Assembly: GCF_037997115.1 (NCBI RefSeq)
Contig: NZ_CP150484.1
Span: 8,808,155-8,859,729 of the forward strand
Direction of reading: 5' to 3'
Length of the DNA: 51,575 nt
Source of the DNA: Amycolatopsis coloradensis
Lineage (GTDB): Bacteria; Actinomycetota; Actinomycetes; Mycobacteriales; Pseudonocardiaceae
In this document: positions 1 to 8,063 of the stretch, piece by piece
Numbering within the stretch: position 1 is the stretch's first letter
Layout of the letters: every line of letters starts with the position of its first letter
Position numbers and translations under genes: made by a program
The notes under the pieces: generated by a model
Databases searched by the model: none
What the model was told of the DNA's origin: nothing
The model's input: the letters and a program-made list of their open reading frames with translations, nothing else

Positions 1-197
1 CGGACGACGGCGGGAGTCGGCGCGGTCTCGCCGCCCGCGAGCCGTCCCTTGCCGAATTGCTTCGCCAGTTCGGCGTTCTCACCCCGGCGGCGTTCGTAGC
101 GCGCCTTGGCCGTGCGGGCGACCTGCCGCGCATAAGTGACCGCGTCGCGCCCTGTACGCGCGAAGTGTTCGGCGGCGGTCTCGGGTTCGGGTGGCAT
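1..197 (-). CDS. Hypothetical protein, 3' end outside window
   Basis: The frame starts at an ATG (197) preceded by a very strong ribosome binding site (GGGGGAGG) that lies directly after the stop of the Hsp70-like gene, with a 12-bp gap, so the two are probably co-transcribed. It stays open to the window edge with high G/C third positions. The visible 65 residues begin MPPEPETAAEHFARTGRDAV and are charged and probably helical (many Ala, Arg, Glu). In the mycobacterial ESX-4 locus esxU and esxT occupy this place, but the N-terminus shows no WXG motif and I do not recognise the protein. A T7SS-linked role is inferred only from position. Confidence 0.6.
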   Translation of the reverse strand, partial: MPPEPETAAEHFARTGRDAVTYARQVARTAKARYERRRGENAELAKQFGKGRLAGGETAPTPAVV

Positions 198-209
198 GTG
201 CCTCCCCCT

Positions 210-2153
210 TCAGTTGATGACCACCATCGTCTTGACGACCTGCTCGCAGGCCGCGCTCACGCGTTGTTCGAGTGGCGAGCCGGTGCCGTACTGGCACCCG
301 ATGTGGACGCGAGTCTTTCCCTGCACGACGACGTACCAGTCGACGCGCGCGCTCGGCTTGGTCTCGCGGTAGTAGATGACGGTCTTCCCGGCGTACTGCG
401 CGGCGCCGTTGAAGCCGCTGTACTTGTCCGGCTCTCGCCGCGCCAGCGCGGCGAGTTCGTCGACGAGCTTCTGTCTGTCGGCCGTCGCGTCGTAGTCCAT
501 CACGTTCTCCTGGGCGACCACGAGATCGTCACCGGTGAGAGATTCGCTGGGGTGGATCACCACCTGACGCTTGGCGACGCGGTCGTCGGTCTGTGTCCAG
601 TCCGGCGGCGCGATGAAGCGGTAGTCGTACTGGGCGAGTGTGCGGCCCTCCGGCTCGGCCTCCCCGCTGTTGACCGCGAAGAGGATGCCTCCGACGACCG
701 CCGCGACGGCCACCACGGCCCCGGCGATGATCCAGGGCAGCTTCTTGTTCTTCCCGCCGCCCTCGGTGGCCTTGGGCTCCCGGGCGGGCTCACCCGGGAG
801 CCACGGCGGCGGGGGTGCCGCTATTCCCTGCTGTCCCATCGGAGGCGACGGCGGCCCCTGCCGCGTCGCGTTTAGCGGGCTAAACGCGCTCTGCGGGGGT
901 GGGCCGGGCGGGAACGGGGGGCGCGGGGCGTCGGGACGCCGGTCGGCGGGCGCGGGCGCGGGGCCGCCCCCGGCACGGGAGACCGCGGAGCCCGCGAGCG
1001 AACCCGTCCGGTCCGGGTCGATCAGCACCGCACGCAGGGCACCACGGGCGACCACGGTCTCCGGCTGGTCCAGGGTCGTCGGTACGACACCGGTCCGCTC
1101 GTGCACCAGCCGGGACACCATCGGGATCCGGCTCGACCCGCCGACGAGGAAGATCGCCGTCAGCTGCTTCGGCCGCAGCCCGGAATCGCCGATCGCGGCC
1201 ACGGTCAGCTCGACCGCGCGGCCGAGCGGGCCCGCGATGAGCCGCTCGAGGTCTTCCCGGGTCACATGGGCGTCGGCGAACGGCGGTGGCATGGGGACGT
1301 CGGTGTACGCGTGCCGGGAAAGCGTCTCCTTCGCGCCGCGCACGTCCTGCCGCAGGACGCGCCGCCGCCTTCTGTCGGTGAGCTCGCGGCCCTCGACGAG
1401 TTTCCGCCATTCCGGCGGATCGGCCGACGACACCAGCGAACCCACGTGCTCCAGGAGCGCCTGATCGACATCCGCTCCCCCGAAGCTCGGATCGCCCCGG
1501 GTGGCCAGCACCTGGAACCCGGCGCGTTTAGCGGGCAAACTGCGATCCGCCGGGCTGCCGGGCATGCGCTGCACCACGGAGACGTCGACGGTGCCACCGC
1601 CGAGGTCGAGTACCGCCAGCGCGTCGCCGGGGCGGCCGCTGAACTCGACGGTGCGCTCGGAATTGAGGTCGGCAGGGGCGAACGTCGCCGCGTGATAGAC
1701 CGCCGCGGCGACCGGCTCCGGCACGAGCGCGACCTGACGCGCGAGCCCGCCCGCCGCCTGCCGGAGCAGCCGGGTTCGGGTCGCGCCCCAATCGGCGGGA
1801 TGGGTCAGGACGAGCAGCTCGACCTCGGCGTCGCCGGCGAGCCGGCGCGCCTCGGTCACCGCGCGCTTCAGCACGGCGTGGACGACGTCGGTCACGCGCA
1901 GGACGTTGTCGCCCAGCAGCAGGTCGCCTTCGTCGATCCGGCGCTTCGGGTTCGGCTCGTAGCGCGACGGATCCACCGCCGCCTGCCGCTCCGCCTCCTG
2001 GCCGACGAACAGCGTCCCGTCCGGCGCGGCGTAGACCGCCGACGACATCAAGGGCTGCCCGTCCACCACGACGACCTGCGGCTCACGGCCGTTGATCGAA
2101 GCGACTACGCAGGTGCTCGATGTCCCGAAGTCCACCGCTACCCGCACTGTCAC
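210..2153 (-). CDS. Hsp70-like ATPase fused to T7SS-associated extracellular domain (Rv3446c type)
   Basis: 647 aa, GTG start, 68 bp after the eccC stop. The N-terminal ~390 residues are an actin/Hsp70 ATPase: phosphate-1 motif VAVDFGTSSTCVV at residue 5, phosphate-2 motif VLDLGGGTVDVSV, adenosine motif FLVGGSSRIPMVS. A Pro-rich linker follows (about 390-465), then one membrane segment (about 471-496, starting LPWIIAGAVV), then an outside domain of ~145 residues with two cysteines, matching the type VII secretion-associated Rv3446c C-terminal family as I know it. No normal DnaK substrate-binding domain is visible. The gene sits where Rv3446c lies in mycobacterial ESX-4. It contains two copies of the dispersed palindrome (867-888, 1523-1544). 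Inferred role: an ATP-dependent cytosolic module reporting to or acting on the ESX-4 membrane complex. Confidence 0.85.
   Translation of the reverse strand: MTVRVAVDFGTSSTCVVASINGREPQVVVVDGQPLMSSAVYAAPDGTLFVGQEAERQAAVDPSRYEPNPKRRIDEGDLLLGDNVLRVTDVVHAVLKRAVTEARRLAGDAEVELLVLTHPADWGATRTRLLRQAAGGLARQVALVPEPVAAAVYHAATFAPADLNSERTVEFSGRPGDALAVLDLGGGTVDVSVVQRMPGSPADRSLPAKRAGFQVLATRGDPSFGGADVDQALLEHVGSLVSSADPPEWRKLVEGRELTDRRRRRVLRQDVRGAKETLSRHAYTDVPMPPPFADAHVTREDLERLIAGPLGRAVELTVAAIGDSGLRPKQLTAIFLVGGSSRIPMVSRLVHERTGVVPTTLDQPETVVARGALRAVLIDPDRTGSLAGSAVSRAGGGPAPAPADRRPDAPRPPFPPGPPPQSAFSPLNATRQGPPSPPMGQQGIAAPPPPWLPGEPAREPKATEGGGKNKKLPWIIAGAVVAVAAVVGGILFAVNSGEAEPEGRTLAQYDYRFIAPPDWTQTDDRVAKRQVVIHPSESLTGDDLVVAQENVMDYDATADRQKLVDELAALARREPDKYSGFNGAAQYAGKTVIYYRETKPSARVDWYVVVQGKTRVHIGCQYGTGSPLEQRVSAACEQVVKTMVVIN
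867..888. repeat. Dispersed 22-bp palindrome, copy 1 (inside Hsp70-like gene)
   Basis: Perfect copy: 10-bp arms CGCGTTTAGC and GCTAAACGCG around GG. It is read through on the minus strand in its only open frame, giving AFSPLNA in the Pro-rich linker, with codons rare for this genome (TTT, CTA). Confidence 0.95.
1523..1544. repeat. Dispersed palindrome, copy 2, degenerate (inside Hsp70-like gene)
   Basis: The left arm is intact and the right arm is altered. On the minus strand the gene reads this copy in a frame where the consensus would give GTT TAG. Here it reads AGT TTG, so the stop is gone and the peptide SLPAKRAG results. Confidence 0.85.
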
Positions 2154-2221
2154 AAGCCACTCCCGCAGATCGTCGTCGTCACCCCACGCCCGGCCCTTGC
2201 CTCACCTGGTTCCGCGGGAGG

Positions 2222-5200
2222 TCAGTCCGGCTGGATCCACGAGACCTGCATGAGCTGCTTGCCGTGCTTCCGGGTCACGAGGTTGCCTCGGCCCGGCGGC
2301 ATCTGGCTCGGCTTCACGTTGGCGACCAGGTTGCCCTCGTCTCGCGAGCCGTTCATGACCATACCGGGCGCCGCGATCTCCCTGAGCTTGCCGAGGATCG
2401 GGTCGAACATCGCCCGGCTCGCGCCACCACTGCGGCGCACGACGACGATGTGCAGACCGACGTCCTTCGCCTGCGCGAGGAATTCGGCGAGCGGCTTCAG
2501 CGGGTTGCTCGTCTGCGTGGCGACCAGGTCGTAGTCGTCGACGATGACGAACAGCTCGGGACCGGTCCACCAGGACCGGGTCTTGAGCTGTTCCTGCGTG
2601 ACGTCCGGACCGGGGAGGCGCCGGGTCATCGACCCGTGCACGTCCTTGACCATGCTCTCCAGCTGCGCGGCGGACACCGCGTAGCCGAGCAGTTGGTCCC
2701 CGCCGATGAAGCCGAGCATCGTGCGCCGGTAGTCGACGAGGATGATGACCGCTTCCTGCGTCGTGTACCGCTCGGTGATGCCCCTGGTGATCTGGCGCAG
2801 CAGGTTCGTCTTGCCCGACTCGCCGTCCGCGAACGCGTAGAAGTGCGAATCGGCCGCGAAGTCGAGGTAGATCGGCTGGAGGTCTTCCTCGTTGACGCCG
2901 ATCGGCACCAGCTTCGTGTTGCGCTTGGTGTCGATGCTGAGGACCTCGTCGTAGGTGACCATCTCGGGCAGCAGGCGGACCTGCGGCGCCGGGCGGCCCT
3001 TCCACGCGGCCTTGATCTTCGCGACCGCGTCGGCGACGCCGGCGGCGACGTCGTCCGGGTTGCTCGATCCGTCGATACGCGGAAGACCGGTCAGCAGGTG
3101 GAGCTTGTCCCTGGTGAGACCACGGCCGGGGCGTCCGGCTGGGACGTTCACCGCGACCCGGCGGTCGATGTCCGACTCGCTCGGGTCACCGAGGCGAAGC
3201 TCGAACCGGGTACCGATCATGTCCTTGATCGCCGGGCGGATGTCCGCCCACCGGTTCGCCGCGATGATGACGTGCACACCGTAGGAAAGACCCTGGGTGG
3301 CGAGCTTGGTGATCGAGGTCTCCAGCTCGTCGAAGTCGTCCCGCAGCGCCTTCCAGTTGTCGACGATCAGGAAGGCGTCACCGAAGGCGTCTTCCTCGGG
3401 CTTGATCTCGCCCCGCCGTTTGCGGTTGCGGAACTCGTTCATCGAGTCGATGCCCATCGCGCCGAACCGGCCTTCCCGCTCGGTGAGCAGGGTGGTCAGC
3501 TCGGCCACGATCCGGCGGGCCTTGTCCGGCTCGCGCCGGGCGACGGCCACGCCACCGACGTGCGGCAGGCTCTGGAGACCGGCCAACGTACCGCCACCGA
3601 GGTCGAGCGCGTAGAACTGCGCTTCCTCGGGGGTGTGGGTCAGCGCCATCGACATGATCAGCGTCCGGAGCATGGTCGACTTGCCTGACTGCGGACCGCC
3701 GACGATCACACCGTGCCCGGCGCCACCGGAGAAGTCGGCCCACAGCAGGTCACGACGCTGCTCGTACGGGCGGTCGACGATACCCATCGGCACCTGGAGC
3801 CGTCCGTTGCCGAAGAACCCGACCGGGGAAAGACCGCGGTCGTCGGTGGGGTTCAGGTTCGGCAGCAGGGTGTCGAGCGAGTTCGGCTCCTTGAGCGGCG
3901 GCAGCCAGACCTCGTGCGCGGGCGGGCCCTGGCCGATCAGCCGGGACACGATCACGTCGAGCTCACTGGGCTCGACGGCCTCCTCCGACTTGGCCTCTTC
4001 CACCGGCGCGGCCTCGATCTGCTGCGGCTCCGGTTCCTTCGGCAGTTCGACGAAGTCCGGGACGAACAGCTGCGGGCGCTTGTCCGCGCGGACCACGGTC
4101 GCGACCGGGCCGGCGGCCTTGATGCCCGCGGGCCGGTACGGACCCGAGACGTACGAGGCCTTGAACCGCACCAGCGTCGAGGTGTCGTACTTGAGGTAAC
4201 CGCCACCGGGCACGGACGGCAGCTCGAACGCGTCGGGCACGCCGATCGCGGCACGGGATTCCGCGGCGGAGAAGGTCTTCAGACCGATGCGGTAGGAAAG
4301 GTGCGAGTCGAGACCGCGCAGCTTGCCCTCTTCCAGCCGCTGCGACGCGAGGAGCATGTGCATCTGCAGCGACCGGCCCAGACGGCCGATGGCGACGAAC
4401 AGGTCGATGAAGTCCGGCTTCGCGGCCAGCAGTTCGGAGAACTCGTCACAGACGATGAAGAGCGCGGGCAGCGGGTCGAGGTCGGCGCCGTTCTCGCGGG
4501 CCTTCTCGTACTCCCAGACGTTCTTGAAGTTACCGCCGTTCTTCAGCGCCTCCTGGCGCCTGTTCATCTCGCCCGCCAGCGCGTCCTTCATCCGGTCGAC
4601 CAGCGTGACCTCGTCCGCGAGGTTGGTGATGACCGCGGAGACGTGCGGGGCGGCGTCCAGGCCGAGGAACGTCGCACCACCCTTGAAGTCGACGAGGACG
4701 AAGTTCAGCGTGCTCGACGAGTGCGTGGCGAGCATGCCCAGCACCAGGGTGCGAAGGAACTCCGACTTACCGGAACCGGTCGCCCCGATGCACAGGCCGT
4801 GCGGGCCCATGCCCTCCATCGCGGCTTCCTTGATGTCCAGCTCGACCGGCTGGCCGTACTCGCCGACACCGAACGGGACGCGATAGCGGTCACGCACGGG
4901 ACGCGGCCGCCAGGCCTGCTGGACGTCGAAGGTCATCGGGTCGCCGGGGATGCCCAGCAGCTCCAACAGACCGGGGTTGGACAGCAGCGGCTCTTCCTCG
5001 GCGGCGTCCTGCGCGGCGGTGCCGACGCGGTACGGGGCGAGGAGCCGGGCCAGCGCTTCGGCCTCGACCACGCTGAGCGTGTCCGGACGGCCGAACCACT
5101 CGACGCCGCCGGCGCTGCGCGCGCCGAGGCGGTCTTCCTCGACGACTAGCCGCAGACCACGACGGGCCGCGAGGTTGCCGATGGAGTCGGAAAGGTCGAT

Positions 5201-6229
5201 CAGGGTGACGCCGACCAGACCCTCTTCGAGGATGATCTGCTCCTCGCGGGTGACCTCGGCGTCGTCGACGATGATGACGATGTGCGGCTGGTCCGGGGCC
5301 GGCGTCGCGTTGCGGGAGAACCGCTGGCGGTCACGGAGTTCTTCGTCGAGCCACTGCTCGATCTGCGCGAGGGAGCCCGCCATCATCCGCAGCTGGCCGA
5401 TACCGTCGGCGAGCGCCGGGTGCTGGGCGTGCGGCAGCCACTTCGCCCACTCCCACTCCTCCTTGGCACGGCCCGCCGTCGCGACCGCGATGAGGACGTC
5501 GTCGGGGCTGTGGAAGGTGACCAGCTGGGCCAGCATCGCGCGGGTGAGGCCGCGGGTGAGACCGCGGTCGCCCTGCATGCTGACCGCGGCGAACCCGCGA
5601 AGGGTGATCTGGGTCGGGAGGTCCGGGACGATCGAGTGCGCGCGGACGAACCGGCGCAGGGCGAGCGTGGCGATCGGCTCCAGCTCGTCGACCGGGCCGG
5701 TCTGCGGTGGCACCAGCCGCGTCGCGAGGCGGTGCGAGCTGCGGCCGACGCGGAGGTGGAGGAAGTCCTGGTCGTTCTGGCGGCGTTCCCACATGCGGCG
5801 GCTCGCGGCCAGCGACCACAGGGTCTGCGGGTCGGGGTGGACCCATTCGAGAGCGGCGCGCTGGTCGACCATGGCCTCGCGGGCCCTGTCGCGCATCTGG
5901 CCGAGGTAGCGCAGGTAGTCCTTGCGGTCCTCGTCCATCTCGGCCTTTTTGGCGCCGCCGCCCTTGCCCGCGCCGCCGGCCATCATGCCGACGGTGCTGA
6001 GCACCATCATGCCGCCCATCATCATCATCATGGGATTACGTCCACCGGTCGTGAACATGAAGATCATCATCCCGATGGAGGCGACGATCATCACCGCGGG
6101 AAGCAGCTTCATGACGATGTTGCCCGGGATGGTGCGCGGCACCTCAGGCGGCGGTTCGAGATGCACCTCGCCGCCCGGCGGCCGCGGCGCCGCCAGACGC
6201 GGTGACTTCTTGAACTGCAGCGTGCTCAT
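2222..6229 (-). CDS. eccC: T7SS FtsK/SpoIIIE-type ATPase EccC (ESX-4 type)
   Basis: The motor ATPase of the type VII secretion complex. 1335 aa, the usual length for undivided EccC. I chose the ATG at 6229 (protein begins MSTLQFKKSPRLAAP) because GAGGGG lies ~9 bp upstream. The longer frame from 6328 adds 33 atypical residues. Two membrane segments lie near residues 40-90 (LLPAVMIVASIGMMIFMF and a Met-rich second helix). Three P-loop domains follow: GATGSGKSEF (about 486), GGPQSGKSTM (about 843), DGESGKTNLL (about 1138), with Walker B strands LFIVCDEFSELL, FLIVDNW and LFVIVDDYDLV. The third P-loop (GESGKT) lacks the usual first glycine pattern. Divergent from eccD across a 439-bp gap, as in mycobacterial ESX-4. 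Confidence 0.97.
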   Translation of the reverse strand: MSTLQFKKSPRLAAPRPPGGEVHLEPPPEVPRTIPGNIVMKLLPAVMIVASIGMMIFMFTTGGRNPMMMMMGGMMVLSTVGMMAGGAGKGGGAKKAEMDEDRKDYLRYLGQMRDRAREAMVDQRAALEWVHPDPQTLWSLAASRRMWERRQNDQDFLHLRVGRSSHRLATRLVPPQTGPVDELEPIATLALRRFVRAHSIVPDLPTQITLRGFAAVSMQGDRGLTRGLTRAMLAQLVTFHSPDDVLIAVATAGRAKEEWEWAKWLPHAQHPALADGIGQLRMMAGSLAQIEQWLDEELRDRQRFSRNATPAPDQPHIVIIVDDAEVTREEQIILEEGLVGVTLIDLSDSIGNLAARRGLRLVVEEDRLGARSAGGVEWFGRPDTLSVVEAEALARLLAPYRVGTAAQDAAEEEPLLSNPGLLELLGIPGDPMTFDVQQAWRPRPVRDRYRVPFGVGEYGQPVELDIKEAAMEGMGPHGLCIGATGSGKSEFLRTLVLGMLATHSSSTLNFVLVDFKGGATFLGLDAAPHVSAVITNLADEVTLVDRMKDALAGEMNRRQEALKNGGNFKNVWEYEKARENGADLDPLPALFIVCDEFSELLAAKPDFIDLFVAIGRLGRSLQMHMLLASQRLEEGKLRGLDSHLSYRIGLKTFSAAESRAAIGVPDAFELPSVPGGGYLKYDTSTLVRFKASYVSGPYRPAGIKAAGPVATVVRADKRPQLFVPDFVELPKEPEPQQIEAAPVEEAKSEEAVEPSELDVIVSRLIGQGPPAHEVWLPPLKEPNSLDTLLPNLNPTDDRGLSPVGFFGNGRLQVPMGIVDRPYEQRRDLLWADFSGGAGHGVIVGGPQSGKSTMLRTLIMSMALTHTPEEAQFYALDLGGGTLAGLQSLPHVGGVAVARREPDKARRIVAELTTLLTEREGRFGAMGIDSMNEFRNRKRRGEIKPEEDAFGDAFLIVDNWKALRDDFDELETSITKLATQGLSYGVHVIIAANRWADIRPAIKDMIGTRFELRLGDPSESDIDRRVAVNVPAGRPGRGLTRDKLHLLTGLPRIDGSSNPDDVAAGVADAVAKIKAAWKGRPAPQVRLLPEMVTYDEVLSIDTKRNTKLVPIGVNEEDLQPIYLDFAADSHFYAFADGESGKTNLLRQITRGITERYTTQEAVIILVDYRRTMLGFIGGDQLLGYAVSAAQLESMVKDVHGSMTRRLPGPDVTQEQLKTRSWWTGPELFVIVDDYDLVATQTSNPLKPLAEFLAQAKDVGLHIVVVRRSGGASRAMFDPILGKLREIAAPGMVMNGSRDEGNLVANVKPSQMPPGRGNLVTRKHGKQLMQVSWIQPD

Positions 6230-6394
6230 CGAAGGACCCCTCTTCAAACTCGACGATGGCGGCCACCGTTGGTGCGCGTACTGGTGCGCGAGACAACCTA
6301 TCGAACGTGGCCGGTGAAATCCGGACAACGCCGAGAACGGCCCCGGCCGGGGCCGTACGCATGTCGGGAGTGTAGGGCTCCGGCTCCGCCGACG

Positions 6395-6416
6395 TGCGTT
6401 TAGCGGGCTAACCGCG
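6395..6416. repeat. Dispersed palindrome, copy 3
   Basis: TGCGTTTAGC arm, GG centre, GCTAACCGCG arm, followed by ATCC. Lies in the eccC/eccD gap. Confidence 0.93.
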
Positions 6417-6440
6417 ATCCGGCGCCCACACGCCCGGACG

Positions 6441-6462
6441 TGCGTTTAGCCCCCTAAACGCG
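6441..6462. repeat. Dispersed palindrome, copy 4 (GCCCCC-centre variant)
   Basis: TGCGTTTAGC then CC then CCTAAACGCG, followed by ATCCGG. The centre has lost two palindromic pairs, a variant also seen (as its complement) at 26628, 45971 and 51449. Confidence 0.93.
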
Positions 6463-6506
6463 ATCCGGCGGTCCGGGGCGCCCAGGTGCCCGGGGCTCAG
6501 GCGCGT

Positions 6507-6528
6507 CGCGTTTAGCCCGCTAAAGTCG
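6507..6528. repeat. Dispersed palindrome, copy 5
   Basis: CGCGTTTAGC, CC centre, GCTAAAGTCG. Right arm end diverged. Confidence 0.9.
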
Positions 6529-6668
6529 ACGCGCCGGCAGCCGGTCAGGGAGGCTTCGCAGGTCGCCTCTCCTACTTTTGCCGGTCTTTTTCCGACAGTC
6601 GATGATGTGGGCACCCGGGTTCGGTATAGGTTCCCCCGGGAGCAGACTCTCAGGGCAGGGGGAAGGCA

Positions 6669-8063
6669 GTGGCAACGGGCACGACGGTATTCAGCAGGGT
6701 GACGGTGGTCGCGCCACGCACCCGGATCGACGTGGCTTTGCCGGCTGACGTCGCGGTGGCGGACCTGCTGCCCATGCTGTTGGAGATGGCGAAGGAGGCG
6801 ACGCCGGACGGCGGCGCCCGCCACGGCGGCTGGGCGCTGGCGAAGCTGGGCGACGCACCGCTCGACCCGAGCCGGACCCTCGCGTCCCTCGGGGTGGTCG
6901 ACGGCGAGCTGCTGCAGCTGCGCAAGCGCAACGAGAACCCGCCGCCCCCGCTGTACGACGACGTCGTCGACGCGATCGCCGAGTCGTCCCCGGACAGCTT
7001 CCGTCCGTGGACCAAGGAGACGGCACGCCGCTTCGGGCACATCGCGGGCGGCCTGGCGCTGTTCTTCGCGGCCCTCGCGCTCTTCACCAGTGGCTCTTTC
7101 TACGGCGGCAACGCGCTCGCCGCCGCGATCGCCGGCGGTGTCGGCGCGATCGCGTGCGTCGCGATCGGCGCGACACTGGCCAAGGCGTACCAGGCCGAGG
7201 CGACCGGCGTCCTGATCGCCGCCGCGGGCGGTCTGCCGCTGGCTTTCGTCAGCGGGTTCTACATCGTGCCGGGGCTGTCCCTGTGGGCGAACCTGTTGCT
7301 CGCGAGCACTCTCGTGATCATCGTGGCGGCGGTCTGCATCCTCGTCATCGGACACGGGATCACCACCTTCATCGCGGCCGCGACGACGGCCACGATCTCG
7401 GCGCTGACGTTCCTGGCCGCGACGCTCATCGACACCCCGATCGCCGGGATCGCCGCCGGCGCCACCGCGTTCTCGCTGGCCTGCATCTCGATCCTGCCGC
7501 GCGCGACGATCAAGCTCGCCGCCCTTCCGACGCCGCACGTTCCCGGCAGCGCCGAAGAGCTCAAGGAAGACTCGGGCTTCCCGGACTACCGCGCCATCGA
7601 ACGCCGCACCGCGGTCGCCCACGAGTACATGACCGGTCTGCTGACCGGCTGCGGCGCGGCCACGGCGCTGTTCGCGATCATCGCCTCGACTTCGCCGACG
7701 GTCTTCGGGCCGATCCTCGGTGTGATCGCCACGCTGGTCCTGCTCCTCAGGGCGCGGGCGTACGCGAACGGCGCGCAGGCCATCGCCCTGCTGACCACCG
7801 GCATGGTGTCCGGCGCGGGCATCCTGCTCGGCTGGATGTGGTCGGCGAGCCCGCTGAACCGCGTCCTCTTCGTGTTCGGCGCGCTGCTGTTGATCGGCGC
7901 GGGCGCGCTCGTGGTCGGCGTGATCTTCCCGAACCAGCGCTTCTCGCCGCCGCTGCGGCGGACGGTGGAGATCTTTGAGGCCGTCTTCATCGCGACGGTG
8001 CTCCCGCTGGCGCTCGGCGTCATGGATCTCTACACGACGCTGCGCCACCTCAACTTCAAGTGA
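6669..8063 (+). CDS. eccD: T7SS polytopic membrane protein EccD
   Basis: Forms the transmembrane channel vestibule of the type VII complex. 464 aa from a GTG start (6669) with GGGGGAAGG just upstream. The first ~85 residues are a ubiquitin-like cytosolic domain (TVVAPRTRIDVALPADVAV, ending around LLQLRKRNENPPPP), followed by about eleven hydrophobic segments starting near residue 120 (IAGGLALFFAALALF) and ending with VFIATVLPLALGVMDL at the C-terminus. The length and the soluble-then-11-TM layout match EccD. Its TGA overlaps the GTG proposed for mycP, so the two are translationally coupled. Confidence 0.95.
   Translation: MATGTTVFSRVTVVAPRTRIDVALPADVAVADLLPMLLEMAKEATPDGGARHGGWALAKLGDAPLDPSRTLASLGVVDGELLQLRKRNENPPPPLYDDVVDAIAESSPDSFRPWTKETARRFGHIAGGLALFFAALALFTSGSFYGGNALAAAIAGGVGAIACVAIGATLAKAYQAEATGVLIAAAGGLPLAFVSGFYIVPGLSLWANLLLASTLVIIVAAVCILVIGHGITTFIAAATTATISALTFLAATLIDTPIAGIAAGATAFSLACISILPRATIKLAALPTPHVPGSAEELKEDSGFPDYRAIERRTAVAHEYMTGLLTGCGAATALFAIIASTSPTVFGPILGVIATLVLLLRARAYANGAQAIALLTTGMVSGAGILLGWMWSASPLNRVLFVFGALLLIGAGALVVGVIFPNQRFSPPLRRTVEIFEAVFIATVLPLALGVMDLYTTLRHLNFK

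Larger units (their letters stand above)
6230..6668. promoter_or_regulatory. eccC/eccD divergent intergenic region
   Basis: 439 bp without a credible gene. It must hold the divergent starts of the eccC and eccD units. The ribosome binding site of eccD (GGGGGAAGG) ends at 6666. Three copies of the dispersed palindrome occupy 6395-6528. I could not assign -35/-10 boxes with confidence. Confidence 0.6.

Noticed and set aside
867..888. Palindromes as insertion sequence ends
   Set aside because: No transposase-like gene or target-site duplication lies between any pair; elements are solitary units.
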